A stretch of 64,000 bases of DNA from the NCBI GenBank assembly GCA_003024785.1, contig PUQB01000361.1:97673-161672 (forward strand), in the 5' to 3' direction. Each line of letters starts with the position of its first letter. Positions within the stretch are counted from its first letter, which is position 1. Below are positions 33,185 to 43,975 of this stretch, piece after piece. The notes under the pieces are model-generated. The model saw nothing but the letters and a program-made list of their open reading frames with translations, was not told the origin of the DNA and ran no database searches. Made by a program: the position numbers and the translations under genes. The DNA is from Selaginella tamariscina (lineage: Eukaryota > Streptophyta > Lycopodiopsida > Selaginellales > Selaginellaceae).

Positions 33185-33197
33185 CACTCCCGCCTTT
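33185..33197 (-). other. Polypurine tract of the LARD
   Basis: On the minus strand, AAAGGCGGGAGTG directly precedes the TGTCATAG start of the 3' LTR, as expected for the plus-strand primer. Confidence 0.7.
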
Positions 33198-36100
33198 GAA
33201 AATGTCAACGTCCTCGTTGACGTCCAACTCCAAGACTAGATAATGTTAGAGAAAACTAACCAAAACTAACATATCACTCTATGCGGAGTCAGCCAAAAGT
33301 TCACATAATTTTATTACCCCCCTTGCATTACGCGAAACCAAGTACTTCAGAACCGTCGTTCACTGAGTTGTAAACCCAGCTGCCGGAGGCACCACCTGCG
33401 ACATGAAGTCACTTGGAGACCTTTTGCACGTCTGCAAAGTCTGTCACCCGACGCACACAACACAATTAATTTCTTTACTTAACTAGAATTTATATTGGAG
33501 GCCTCTAGTTAGTGTTGTTGCCGGCCCCTTGGTTAACAAGAAATAAAGACTTGCTTTATTCCTTAATATTAAATGCTGTTGACGACCCTGTCGTCTAACA
33601 CAAAAGCACTTCTCAAATGCTTGACCAAACACCTTCGCATTTCTTTTGATTTTCCAATGGTCCACATCTCACATGTTACGATATTATAGCTTACATCTCT
33701 GCATCCCTCGGTGTTCTCATTACCCCTTTTCATAAGGGTCTGCTACTATACCTATCTCTCATTAGTATATAGCTACGCCAGACTAAGTATGAGACTTTTA
33801 TCGGAATCAAGCTCTTTTCCGATATAAGAGTACAAGTCGTAAAACCCTGTTCTTTGTAAACATGTCAATCTGGCCAGAGGCGATCACAGAGGCGCATGGC
33901 TGTACACATGTATACAACAAGGTCTTGCCAATCTACCCAACTGCCATTCACTTGGTGTGTTATTAACATAAATTTATTCCCGATAGGAATCAAATTCAGT
34001 CAAATCGCACCAAGTGTGATAGCCTTACCATTTGTCCTTCGCAACCATTTGTACTCTTTCATAACACCGACCAGTTCAGGGACCAGATAAGCTAACATAC
34101 CTTTCTTACAAACCAATGTGGAAACCAGGAAATTCAACCCATCTCTAGTGCCTCAATCGAAATCTTTAGATAACACGTCTCTTAATTGTCACTCTCATTG
34201 TACTCATTCCCCAAAGAGCACATCATACTAGATGCCGTTCAATACTTCCTAACTCTTATCTACTAAGTTCAAAATACCAAATTTTAAGACTTAGTTTCCA
34301 CGATAAGAGTCTCTGAATTAAATACTGCACGCCTCCATAACATTATATTTATTTCCAACTCTTAAACTGATTTCGTAAATGTTTCTCAACACTATACCGA
34401 AGTATAGCATTTTCACTAATTGAAGCAATAGTGTTTTTGATAAACATCTTTTAAACTAATCCTTATTCCATAAACAGTTGTAATTTCGATATTGATACTC
34501 TTGAATGGATAATGATCGTTTTAACGTTCAAATCCTAAGTTATCAACTAGTTGTTATACTAGCGATATAAACTTACAATCATATCAATTTTCGAAATGCT
34601 ACAACTATAATATAGATATGGTCTTAGTTTACATGAACCGAACTTCAATTTTGAGACGGAAAATAATGTTATGACAGTATTTCGAGGAACTTGTTCAGAG
34701 ACTAAGAGGAATCATGAACTAGTGTCTGGTTCATCTAATTGATTTAGTAAGATATCAACCTCCACATAAATGTTATCATAACACTGAAGTGTTATATCAA
34801 CTTCATGTTTTAGTCATACCTTATAATTCAATAGATCTCCCCAAACATGAATAAATATCTAGTTCAGTACATTGAACTAAGATACATTATTCACTCTAGA
34901 CACCTAGCAATCCAGAAAGTATCATTGCCCCTCAAGCAATGTATTGAGAAATGTCTCATTTCTCAACTAACTTGAAAACACGTTTCAAGTTATAACACTA
35001 AGGTAGTGCCTTACCAAAGTGTCAGACTCAAATCCACTTGAGTCTTTATATTATATGATTACGGCCACCTCATGTGATCATAACCAAGTTTGATATTGAG
35101 CGCTCCAAACTCAATATTGAAGAGATATCATACCATACTTTGACAAGTCATTTATAACCAATCTTGAAAAGATTGTCACAAATTCTGCCAAAGTTTAGAA
35201 TATAAATATCTCAACAGATGAGGTGATAGGAAACCTCATATTCTCGAACCGGATATTGGACAACCTTGAACTACAATCATCAAGAAGGGACACCATCTTC
35301 TTGAGCTAATCCCACTACACAATATCATACTTACAAGAATATTGAACCAACTCAAGGAACACCATCAAACCTTGAGATAGAACTAACAACTAACCCAAGG
35401 AATACAATCAAACCTTGAGTCAAGAATAGTTCTATTTTTCAATATTCCGAAAGATTGAAGATACATACTTTATTTGTTCTTTAAGTGCCCACATTTGCGA
35501 CCATGATGCAGAGTCAAGAAACCGTCTTTTGAATAATCGTATTCGACTCTAAAATGAAATATTATTGAAAATCAATACAACTTCTAATTCTCATCGAACA
35601 CCGACTCTCTGAGGAGGTACATGCACTTAAACCTCCAATGGAAATCCGACTATTACTAGCTCATTGGTAATTCTCAACATAAGTTATCAAACTTAGCAAG
35701 TTTCCTTACTTAGTCGATAAACAAAGTGAAGAATCCCAAATCATGCTCTTCTTAACCAAGGAATCACCCTTGTTCAAGAACTTCCCCACATTGCAAACAA
35801 CGTTACAGTTTCAAGATTAAAGAGTTAACAATGAAAATGCACAAGTGTGCGCCGAACGCCTTCACTATGCAAGTCTTCATTACTCAGTAAACTAAAATGT
35901 AAACGTATGTTTCCAACATTACTCTTTCTGATAGATCATGCCATCTATCCCAAAACTGTATCATAAGAAACCGAAACCTCAAGCTATTATCCAAGTCTCT
36001 CATGATCCCATATGAGACAATTCATAATCAAGTTAGCGAGCTAGCTAACTTGAATACAGAGTGCGCGCTTACAACTAACTAAGGTTTCAAGTTATACTTG

Positions 36101-36910
36101 TTCAAATTAGGACTTGAACTTAGTAAACTATTCCACCTAATGTTACTTGCAGCTAGCGTCATCAAAATATTGCGAACATCAGACAATACTTTGACTACAT
36201 TGGATCTTCAAACCCATTGCTTAACATATTTATCATATGTTAATATTTGACATTCGTTGTATTATAAGTTCATCACCATAGTCTGCTTCTAGAGTTACAC
36301 TCTGGAAAACATGCACTATAATGAGCTTATTTTACACTTGTCAAAATGTAGTGTTCACTCTTATGTTTGAATATGCCCCTTCTCCCGAAGTCAAAGACGC
36401 ACTTTGAACATAAGTCTTTCCCCGTTTGAACACTATTGGAACGATATTGAATCTTGACATAAGCCAAAACTCAAAGGACACTGTCTGTTTCAAATCATGT
36501 GTTATCCCAAATTCAAACACCTTAAAGAAAAAGAAAAATTTTCAATAATGGTAAGCTTAGGATATCACATGATCCACTTCACAAGACTTAGTTTGTAAGC
36601 CAGAACAAACTAACACGCCAGTCTTGTGGAAACATATGGTAAAGTAACCTGACAACCTTAAGGTAAGTAACCTAGAGAAAACGTAACCTGGCATGCAACT
36701 TGGAAGTTGCCTTCCGAGTGCTACCTTCGACATTGGAGTCCATAACCCACACCCACTTATTAAGTAGATGTTCTTTGAAGAGTTATAGATCTCAGGACCA
36801 ACTCTCCGCAGAATTCAGACGTTAGCCGAAAGTGATAGAGTACTTCAAAAATTTAGAACTAACTAAACCCTAAAACACTACAACTTTAGGCAGTCCTACT
36901 GACCGCAGAG
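33198..36910 (-). other. Non-coding internal region of the LARD
   Basis: About 3.7 kb without coding capacity on either strand. The conserved parts shared with the relics include the block at 34540-35560 and the block at 35810-36928. Such internal regions may hold packaging or structural RNA signals, which cannot be read by eye. Confidence 0.75.
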
Positions 36911-36926
36911 AATGGCTCCGATACCA
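36911..36926 (-). other. Primer binding site of the LARD (initiator-Met tRNA type)
   Basis: On the minus strand, TGGTATCGGAGCCATT lies two bases after the 5' LTR. It closely resembles the common plant TGGTATCAGAGC site complementary to the 3' end of initiator methionine tRNA. It fixes the element's orientation. Confidence 0.85.
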
Positions 36927-36928
36927 AT

Positions 36929-38697
36929 TGTCAGAGTTTTAACCCAAAGGGCCAACACGTGGCAACACGTGGCTGCCAGGTGGCCATTCGGCGTCATCAC
37001 CCTGTGTGAGCAACGCTAAGTTTCCCAGAACAACCCCAACGACCCCTAGGGTTAGACTCTAATGCCCAAGTGGACAGGAGACTTAGGGTTTAGCCTAAGT
37101 CTCCCTAGAATGTCTGCCCCCAGAACCCTTGAGGGATAACCCTAGTTGACTTAGGGTTTAGCCTAAGTCTCCCTAGAGTGTCTACCCCCAAAACCCTTGA
37201 GGGATAACCCTAGTTGACTTAGGGTCTTGCCCTAGAAGACCTAGACAGGCTCATGCCCTAACCCCCATCAAGGAGACGTGTGTTCCACACATACCCCTGA
37301 CAGAGCTAAGGCATCGTCACTTACCCCTTGAGGAATCACCCTCATCCGGGAGTACAACCCCTTTAGGGCGACAAGGGGTACCCTGAACCACGACTAACCC
37401 CTAAGGGTTTGAGTGGCCAAGTTATACCCTAGACCTAGGGCTAGTACTTAGTGAGGACACGAGTGTGCGCCGTAGGCGGACACGAGTGTTCTGCTAAGCA
37501 AACTCCCTAAGGCTAGGTTTGGGATAACCCTAAGCACATGACCTTGCGAGTGCCTCACGAAAGGGCTCTGCTAATGAGCTTAGGTTGTTCAACCCTGAAT
37601 TCCAAGGAGAACACTCCCCTAGCCAAGTGTGCCAAAGCACACCTAGTTATGAGACCTAACCTCCCTTGAGCGGATGCCCAAGGCTTAGCACCCTAGTGCA
37701 AGCACAAGCATGCTGTTTGCTAAGTATCCAACCCCTTGGCGACAAGCCCATGACATAACCCCAAAGGGCGTGCCTCGGCGTTGTACCATGTGACGTTTAG
37801 CCCAGTGTCACATCTCCATGTGACACTGCCTTCCATGATGGGCTATCATGCCATAGCCCTTAGATTCAAGAGTTGCACCAAGTACCACAAACGTGGCTCC
37901 TAAATGCCAACTCTAGAACCCCTCAATGAACCCTCAGGAACCAGGTAACGTGAACCTGTCAAACAAGATCCCACGCCCAAGTTGGACAAGGACACGGATG
38001 TGCCTTGCTTGGCCGTGAGTGCTACACCTAGCTTGACGTGGAGGAGGAGGCTGGAGACAAGCCTCAACCTCTGCCTCTTGGAACGTGCATTCCGACAAGA
38101 CCTCCCAGGCATGGATTCGCCAACGTTAAGGGTAAGCTACCCCGAAGGTGGGACGTACCCCTGGCATCTGGAAGTTAGGGCGGCACAACAGAGGGTTGTG
38201 CCTTGACGACACAAGCTAGAGCTTGCACCGGGAGAAGAGTAACGAGCTCAGTCATGAACCCAGGAACCCTCACTCCTATATACTACCTTATTTATGTGAC
38301 AGAGGCCCCCCCCTGTTTTCCTGTTTACATAAGTGGGCTAGCACTGAAATCTCATTCCCAGAGGGAACATACTTGGTGAGTTATCCATCGACCCCTAAAC
38401 CCTAACCTGTCAAACCTGGGGGTATTTCTAAGCATATCCGACATGCCGAACTCACCGGAACTAGCCATTAATCCAACCGGGACACGGAAAACGAGGGTAA
38501 GAGTTTTCTAGAAGGTAAGTGCTACCTTCGCTTAGAGTTTCTCGGATATCTAAGGACAGCCGGCCGGACTACCCCTAAACACCTAAGTGCACTAAGCGGG
38601 GCTGTTTCTCACTACATCTAGGGCTTGTCAACATAGTACAGTAGGTAACAACAGTCAACGTCCAAAGTAAAGAGGAGTTATAGTAAAAACTATGACA
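36929..38697 (-). repeat. 5' LTR of the LARD (1769 bases)
   Basis: Nearly identical to 31443-33184. One difference is a 12-base direct duplication (AACACGTGGC repeated near 36954-36975), and a few short indels make up the rest. Confidence 0.9.
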
Positions 38698-39160
38698 TAT
38701 ATACCCTTAGAAGTTTTATATTTACATATATACTCCTTTAAAAGTTTTAAATTTACATATATATCTTTAAAAAACTTTAATTATAATATTTTAACTTTTA
38801 AAATAATAATATTAACTAAAATATATTTTCAATTCATAATATATTGCAATGAAATAATTGAAGTTTATTAAATGTTAAATGCCAAAAATTTGTCATAGTA
38901 AAAATGGAATATTTTAAAAATAATTATACTATATTGTATATATGTTTAGGTTGTATTTTGGACCTAAATATAATAAAAATAAATTAATTATAAATTTTTA
39001 TTGATTTTTTTAAAAATGTTTTTTAATTTTTAATTTTAAAATTTATAAAACTTTAAATTAAAATTTCAGGGTATATATGTAAATATAAAACTTCAAAAGA
39101 TATATATATATAAATATAATAAATTTCAAAGGTATAAATGTAATTTTCCTTGATATATAC
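38698..39160. repeat. Palindromic AT-rich repeat interrupted by the LARD
   Basis: Contains tandem units of about 31 bases (CTTAGAAGTTTTATATTTAC and variants) at 38700-38790 and the same unit inverted at 39060-39155. Its outer right end mirrors 31385-31442. The whole resembles a foldback or MITE-like repeat. Confidence 0.6.
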
Positions 39161-39239
39161 GACTTCCCCTTTACCTTTGTGATCATGAACCACCCAAGGA
39201 AAGCTCAGCAACTGTTCCTTGCAATTAATTGGTCCCCTT

Positions 39240-40858
39240 AGGATTACACGTCACATGATACAAACTTGCCCATCCTCTTGCTTCCTTCACCAAAGCCTTT
39301 GCAGCAAGCACAATCCAATCCATGACATCTCCTTGCCTCCTCTTGTAATACCTCGATAAGCTCTGAATGCTCCCTCCCACTCATGATCTTGGCTTCGGTA
39401 ACTCTATAATGGTTTGAAATTCCCAGTAGCTTCATCATACGACTCCTTGTAATAAACAGCTCCATCCAGGTGTCATTCATAGCCCTCAATGATGAGATCG
39501 TGATCGAACTCAGAAATCAAACTTGATGTGATCTTTGACTGAACTATAGAGCTTTCCAATCACTCTCTTGGAAACATTTTTCCATGAAGTCTGGATAGCT
39601 TCTTACTTTGAAACGACAAGGAATGATTGCCGGAACTCCAGTCCTGGGATGTTTATTGCAATTGAGAAAAGCTCAGCAAGCTCCATGCAAGATGGATCCA
39701 TGGCTTGCAAGTCAGAGGAGTCCACTAGTGCTAAGTAGTCACTCCGAGGTTGTCCTGTTAATTTAGCTATTTAGCTTAAGATAATCTAAGAAATATATCT
39801 TAATTGGAGAGTGACATAATGGTTGACTTCGATCGATTTAGCTGCTTGATAATTCATGGGATCGACTTTGTAGGGAGGAATGAGGTTGTGATCCCAACTA
39901 ACAACGTACAAATCCCCATCTAAATCACCTCCTGAGCATTCATTTGGATGAGGCATGCAACAACACATTTCAATGATGATTAATTTAATTTGATCATCCT
40001 TGGACCTTGCTGAGGATACACCACACAGTCAACCATGTGGTGCAGTTCTGGAACATGGATAGCTTGAAGCACCAAACCATCTCCAGGATGCAGGCATGGA
40101 TTCCTTGTCCCTTCGACCACAAATGCCTTATCACTACCAATAACTCCTCTATCGGAATAAACTTGCTCGTCCACTATGCAATAGTCATTTCCTCCTGTAA
40201 CAAAAAAGTGGGTTAAACAATTGTTTTCGAACAACCTGGAGGTAGTGAAAGTTGCACAAAGCATTGTCCGTACTGAAGAACTCTCTCCTCATCAAAACAC
40301 CCCCTGAGACACCTTCCCTTCAGAACCAAAATCTGAGACTTGGTGACAAATGTGAAGCGCTAAAAGCCTGCAAAAAGCTGCTCAAGTAGGGCTCCATGTT
40401 AGGATTGTACCCAACCTCCAGCATCGATACATTAAAACTGTGGCTTTCACTAGCATATAGAACCCCAAAAAACCTGCATAGTACAAGATCAAAACATAAT
40501 AAGATATGTTAAGTAAAACGACCTCCAATGCAGTTGTTGCATCACACAACATGCCGTCAGAACCAATTGCTCTTGCATCTGTTCAAACGCTTCATCCCGG
40601 ACTCCTAGAGTTGAAAGTAGTGTGATAATCTCGCGTTTCAAGTAACAAGGGATGTACTGCGTTTAAGATAACACATCCAATCCAGCTTGCAGAGATGGAA
40701 AACTTGAACATGCTTGGTCTCAGTGATAACTTCATATGTGAACAAGGATTCATTGCTACAACTACCTTGTATCCTCCCTTGCATCCACCATACCGTATTT
40801 GAAAACTTGAAGGCTTGGCACCTCTGTGAAACTTTGTTGGAGGTAGACTAGATTAGTA
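39240..40858 (-). pseudogene. RNA-dependent RNA polymerase relic (RDR, DLDGD type)
   Basis: On the minus strand the C-terminal half of a plant RDR can be followed in order. The parts are F-Q-I-R-Y-G-G-C-K-G (about 40780-40810), L-S-L-R-P-S-M-F-K-F (about 40700-40730), E-P-Y-L-S-S-F-L-Q-A-F (about 40365-40400), Y-G-Q-C-F-V-Q (about 40260-40285), N-P-C-L-H-P-G-D (about 40080-40105) and V-P-E-L-H-H-M-V-D-C-V-V (about 40010-40050). The catalytic block H-P-N-E-C-S-G-G-D-L-D-G-D-L-Y follows (about 39905-39950), then the tail to about 39244. RDRs make double-stranded RNA for silencing. Introns are plausible between 39970-39980 and near 40200, but there are also frame changes (near 40600 and in 39560-39640), and the N-terminal half is absent, cut by a copia element at about 40859. 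It is therefore a relic. The D-L-D-G-D motif places it with the RDR1/2/6 type; the phrases look most like RDR6. Confidence 0.82.
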
Positions 40859-42000
40859 GGTGTTGCAGGTTGATTGATTAATAAGTATTAGTATAGTAAA
40901 GTATAAGAGGTACCATAAATTAAGGAACAAATTGGGTATGCCTTTAAATAGACTCTAGCCCTTATTGGGAAATCGCCTTAGTATTATTTTGTTTTCTTTA
41001 TAATTCAATCTTATATGGTATAAGAGGTTGGTTTATAGATTCTTCTTTTATTTTATTTTGCATTTTATTATTTTATTTTGATTTTATTTTAAAATTACTA
41101 TGTTGCATTATAAATGATAAAGATAAAATTAAGGATATGATAGTGAGAACTCTCATTATTGGTTTATTCACGTGCATGGTATCATCTTGTAGAAAAAAGT
41201 TGATAGTGGTATCTAGGGAGGTCTCTTGTCATGAGTTTCAAGTTGATCAACATTGGATACCTAATGAACAGAATGATTTGCTGAAGAAGATTAACAAGTT
41301 TAATGAGGCTAATAAGAGGCAAAGAACATCGTGATGCAATATGTTACGACGGATGATATTCAACAAATAGAAACAAATGATTTGGCTAAAGATGCTTGGG
41401 ACAATCTTCAAGTTACCACAGTAACAAAACATATGTAAGTGAATTGTTATTATTAAATCAACTTTTCAACTATAAGTTACAAATTAGTGAGTTTGAAAAT
41501 CTCACTTGTTGCTGTGATGCTTTAAGGTCTTCCACTAAATTTAGATAATGTTAGAGTTAGCCTTGGGAAGCAAGAAGGTCATTCCAAATCTTGATGCAGT
41601 AATATCGAGGGGAATGGAATTTAACAAGTACAAACAATGGTACGAAGATGACTTTAGTTATTATATTTAAGAAATGAAGGATACAAGATGGTTCATCAAT
41701 TGGTGGTTCCATGTGAACAGTTAAATTTGTTGAACATGTGGATTTCCTAATCATATCAATAGGAATTGCCCAAATAAGATTGTTAAGCAACATGAACAAG
41801 AAGAAAAACATAAGAAGTCTTGGCAAGTCGCAGCACATATTGTAAGTGTTCTTAACGACGAGGATGCACGTATTGAGACTCTTGAAGGTATGATTAAAAT
41901 TGCATATGCCAACTTGGTGAACATGGAAGTAATATTTAGTGGCATGACAGTGGAGCCACACACCATATGACAATTAAGAAAGATTGGTTTTTTAATATGC
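40859..42000 (+). mobile_element. Ty1/copia relic: LTR end, primer site, gag
   Basis: Bases 40859 to about 41014 look like an LTR start and end (TGTTGCAGG onward). They are followed by TGGTATAAGAGG at 41016-41027, a variant of the initiator-Met tRNA site. Gag-like sequence follows, with A-W-D-N-L near 41395 and a CCHC zinc knuckle at 41724-41765 whose first part is preceded by an interruption (G-F-P-N-H-I-N-R-N-C readable). Pol is missing after about 42000. It is broken and old, and its insertion appears to have removed the 5' half of the RDR gene. Confidence 0.7.
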
Positions 42001-42224
42001 ACCTTTTATTCTATATGAGAACAAGCGTGGAGACCCCTTCTCCCTTGCTCTAACTACGAACAACTTTTGCAAGAACATGGGCACTAGACTCCCCTCTGAT
42101 TGCTTAACTTGGTCTAATTACTTACATGAGCATAATCTTTGTGTGTGGTACAAACATCAAATAATGGTGATTAAATTCCAATTGATGATATAAGAGCTAT
42201 ATTTGTAAGTAAACTTACTTTCAG
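42001..42224. other. Unassigned stretch
   Basis: No gene or repeat is recognised between the copia relic and the transposase-like relic. Confidence 0.3.
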
Positions 42225-43500
42225 TTGCTAAGTTGTTTAATGCTAGTTTTTTGTGCAGGCTGTTGACAATGTCTCTCATATTCCCAAGTAGCCTCAAGTG
42301 GAGACGTGTTCATGAGAGCATTATGTAAAGGTTGAAGGTGTTGTTTCTTCACTTTGAGATCACTGATAGGACTTGTCTGTGAGTGGGCTTTAAGGTTTCT
42401 GAAACACATGGCCAACGACCCAATAGTGAAATTGGAGTCGCTAAACCAATGTGGAAGTGAAAAGTGTCCATATGACTCACAACCGTGTCCATGTGTTAGC
42501 ACACATGTCAATGAAATTAGAAGTTTCATGACATTTCCAAGGCACTTTGATGTTGTAATGAGCTTTGGAATGTTAGTCTTTGAATGATCCATCTTATCAT
42601 GGATCAAGCACAGGTACTCTGATGGGCGTGACACAGAAAGTATGCGATGTGCATAGTACTGAGACCGACAAATTTGTTGTGCAATCATGTGGGCCTCCAT
42701 CTTCTTTTGAATGGCAGTGATCTCCACCAAGGTTTTGCACAAGCCTCTGCAGCCTTCAATGATATACAAGTGTCACACTTGGAAAAGTTAGAGTGTTTTG
42801 CAATCTCCACATCTTTAAAATGAGTATTCCATATGTTGTTGAACATACCAGTGCAGATTGCTTGCAGCCCCATTAAGCTGAGGCACTTGTTCACATGTTC
42901 ACACAGCTTCAATTGAGTGTAAATTGAAGGCAAAACCTTGAGATTTTTCCTGACCCCTGCATTTGTGGTTCGGCATTTGTGAGGCATTCTATCTGCATTT
43001 GTTTCCACAAAAGTATCTCTATGGTTGCCATAACGTGAGAGCAGGTTTTGACCAAGCGAGTGTTTCCATGTATTGAGGTTCGCGCTCCATCTAGCCACTC
43101 ATCCCTCCGATAGTAGAACGTGGTCTTTGGGATCCCATATATACTGTACCAAGCTTTGAAGTAGATGGCCACCTTATTAAATACCATGGATGTACTCTAA
43201 TAACCTGTGTTTGAGGATGTAAAACTCGTGTATGTGTATTATATCCATTCCATTAATACACCCAGTTAGTGAAGCATATACAAACTCATGCCTTTGCTTT
43301 TGGGTGAGCTACGAAAGACATGTCTACAGTAATTTCATTTCGGTTTGCCATTTGACAACACTTCTTCTTGCAGTAGTCAATCGTGGAAATGCTCGTAACA
43401 CTTTCGGAAGATGTAGGATCCATCTTGACCCTCTTGCTGAAACTTACAGGGAAGATGTTATTATTGAAATCCAACCGAATATGTTGAACCATCTTACCGT
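42225..43500 (-). pseudogene. Transposase-like (DUF7869-like) gene relic
   Basis: Three overlapping minus-strand frames (about 42909-43187, 42685-43098 and 42221-42769) read as one protein in order. They give W-Y-S-I-Y-G-I-P-K-T-T-F-Y-Y-R-R-D-E-W-L, then a cysteine pair K-C-D-T-C-I-S-L, then Y-Y-A-H-R-I-L-S-V-S-R-P, and the acidic L-I-H-D-K-M-D-H-S-K-T block. I associate this order (cysteine pair, H/Y helix, then an aspartate motif) with large multicopy plant and animal families of DDE-like proteins (DUF7869 type), from memory. At least two frame changes and a missing C-terminus make it a relic. Upstream parts may extend to about 43500. The DDE identity is uncertain, but the multicopy coding origin is likelier. 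Confidence 0.4.
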
Positions 43501-43604
43501 CTTAATTCAGATGTTCGCCACCTTAAGAGGGATCCAGGATGCAATGTGCCAATAGGTGAAACCTCTGTCACAACTACACCCACAAAGTTGGACCCTAGTT
43601 TCTC

Positions 43605-43975
43605 TTCAAAACCAGCCACAAAACCTTCAAAGTCTTCCATCAATGGGTCGTCACTCCAGCAAGGGGGCAACCCAAGCCCGTGGAGATCCACTTAGTAAGG
43701 ATGCCAAAAGGCCAACCTTTTGTGCATTAGTTGAGTAGCGGCGTGGTTGCATGCGGATCAAGAGCCAAATCTGATTCAGGAAACCTTGGAAATCAGCATG
43801 ATTGCCACTGAAACTTTTCTGGCATGCTGACCTTTGGCTCCAAGAAAAGTTCGATGAAAAGGAAACCACCGATGCCTAGAGAGAGCCTGTGCAGCAGCCT
43901 TGGAGGATGCATCAACAGTTGCATGCGCTGCGTTGGTGAAACCTTACAGGTCGGTGACCACTTGGCGCAAAGTCA
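43605..43975 (-). mobile_element. Chromovirus gag scrap
   Basis: About 370 bases matching the gag at 14236-14600 on the same strand (D-F-Q-G-F-L-N-Q-I, L-L-A-S-L-L-S-G-S-P-R-A-W-V-A-P-L-L-E and D-P-L-M-E-D-F-E-G-F-V-A). No LTR is attached. It ends in CTTGGCGCAAAGT, where Tat-like gag begins at once. Confidence 0.85.

Larger units (their letters stand above)
31443..38697 (-). mobile_element. Complete LARD (large non-coding LTR element)
   Basis: A 7255-base element on the minus strand with long LTRs (36929-38697 and 31443-33184). Both have TG...CA ends, are nearly identical and are flanked by TATAT on each side. The internal region (33185-36928, 3.7 kb) has a primer site next to the 5' LTR and a purine tract next to the 3' LTR but no open frame longer than about 60 codons, and no gag or pol similarity was seen. 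This is the definition of a LARD, which must borrow proteins from another element. Relics of the same family lie at 19620-21235 and 51386-56065. The near-identity of the LTRs implies recent movement. The helper family is not evident in this window. Confidence 0.9.
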
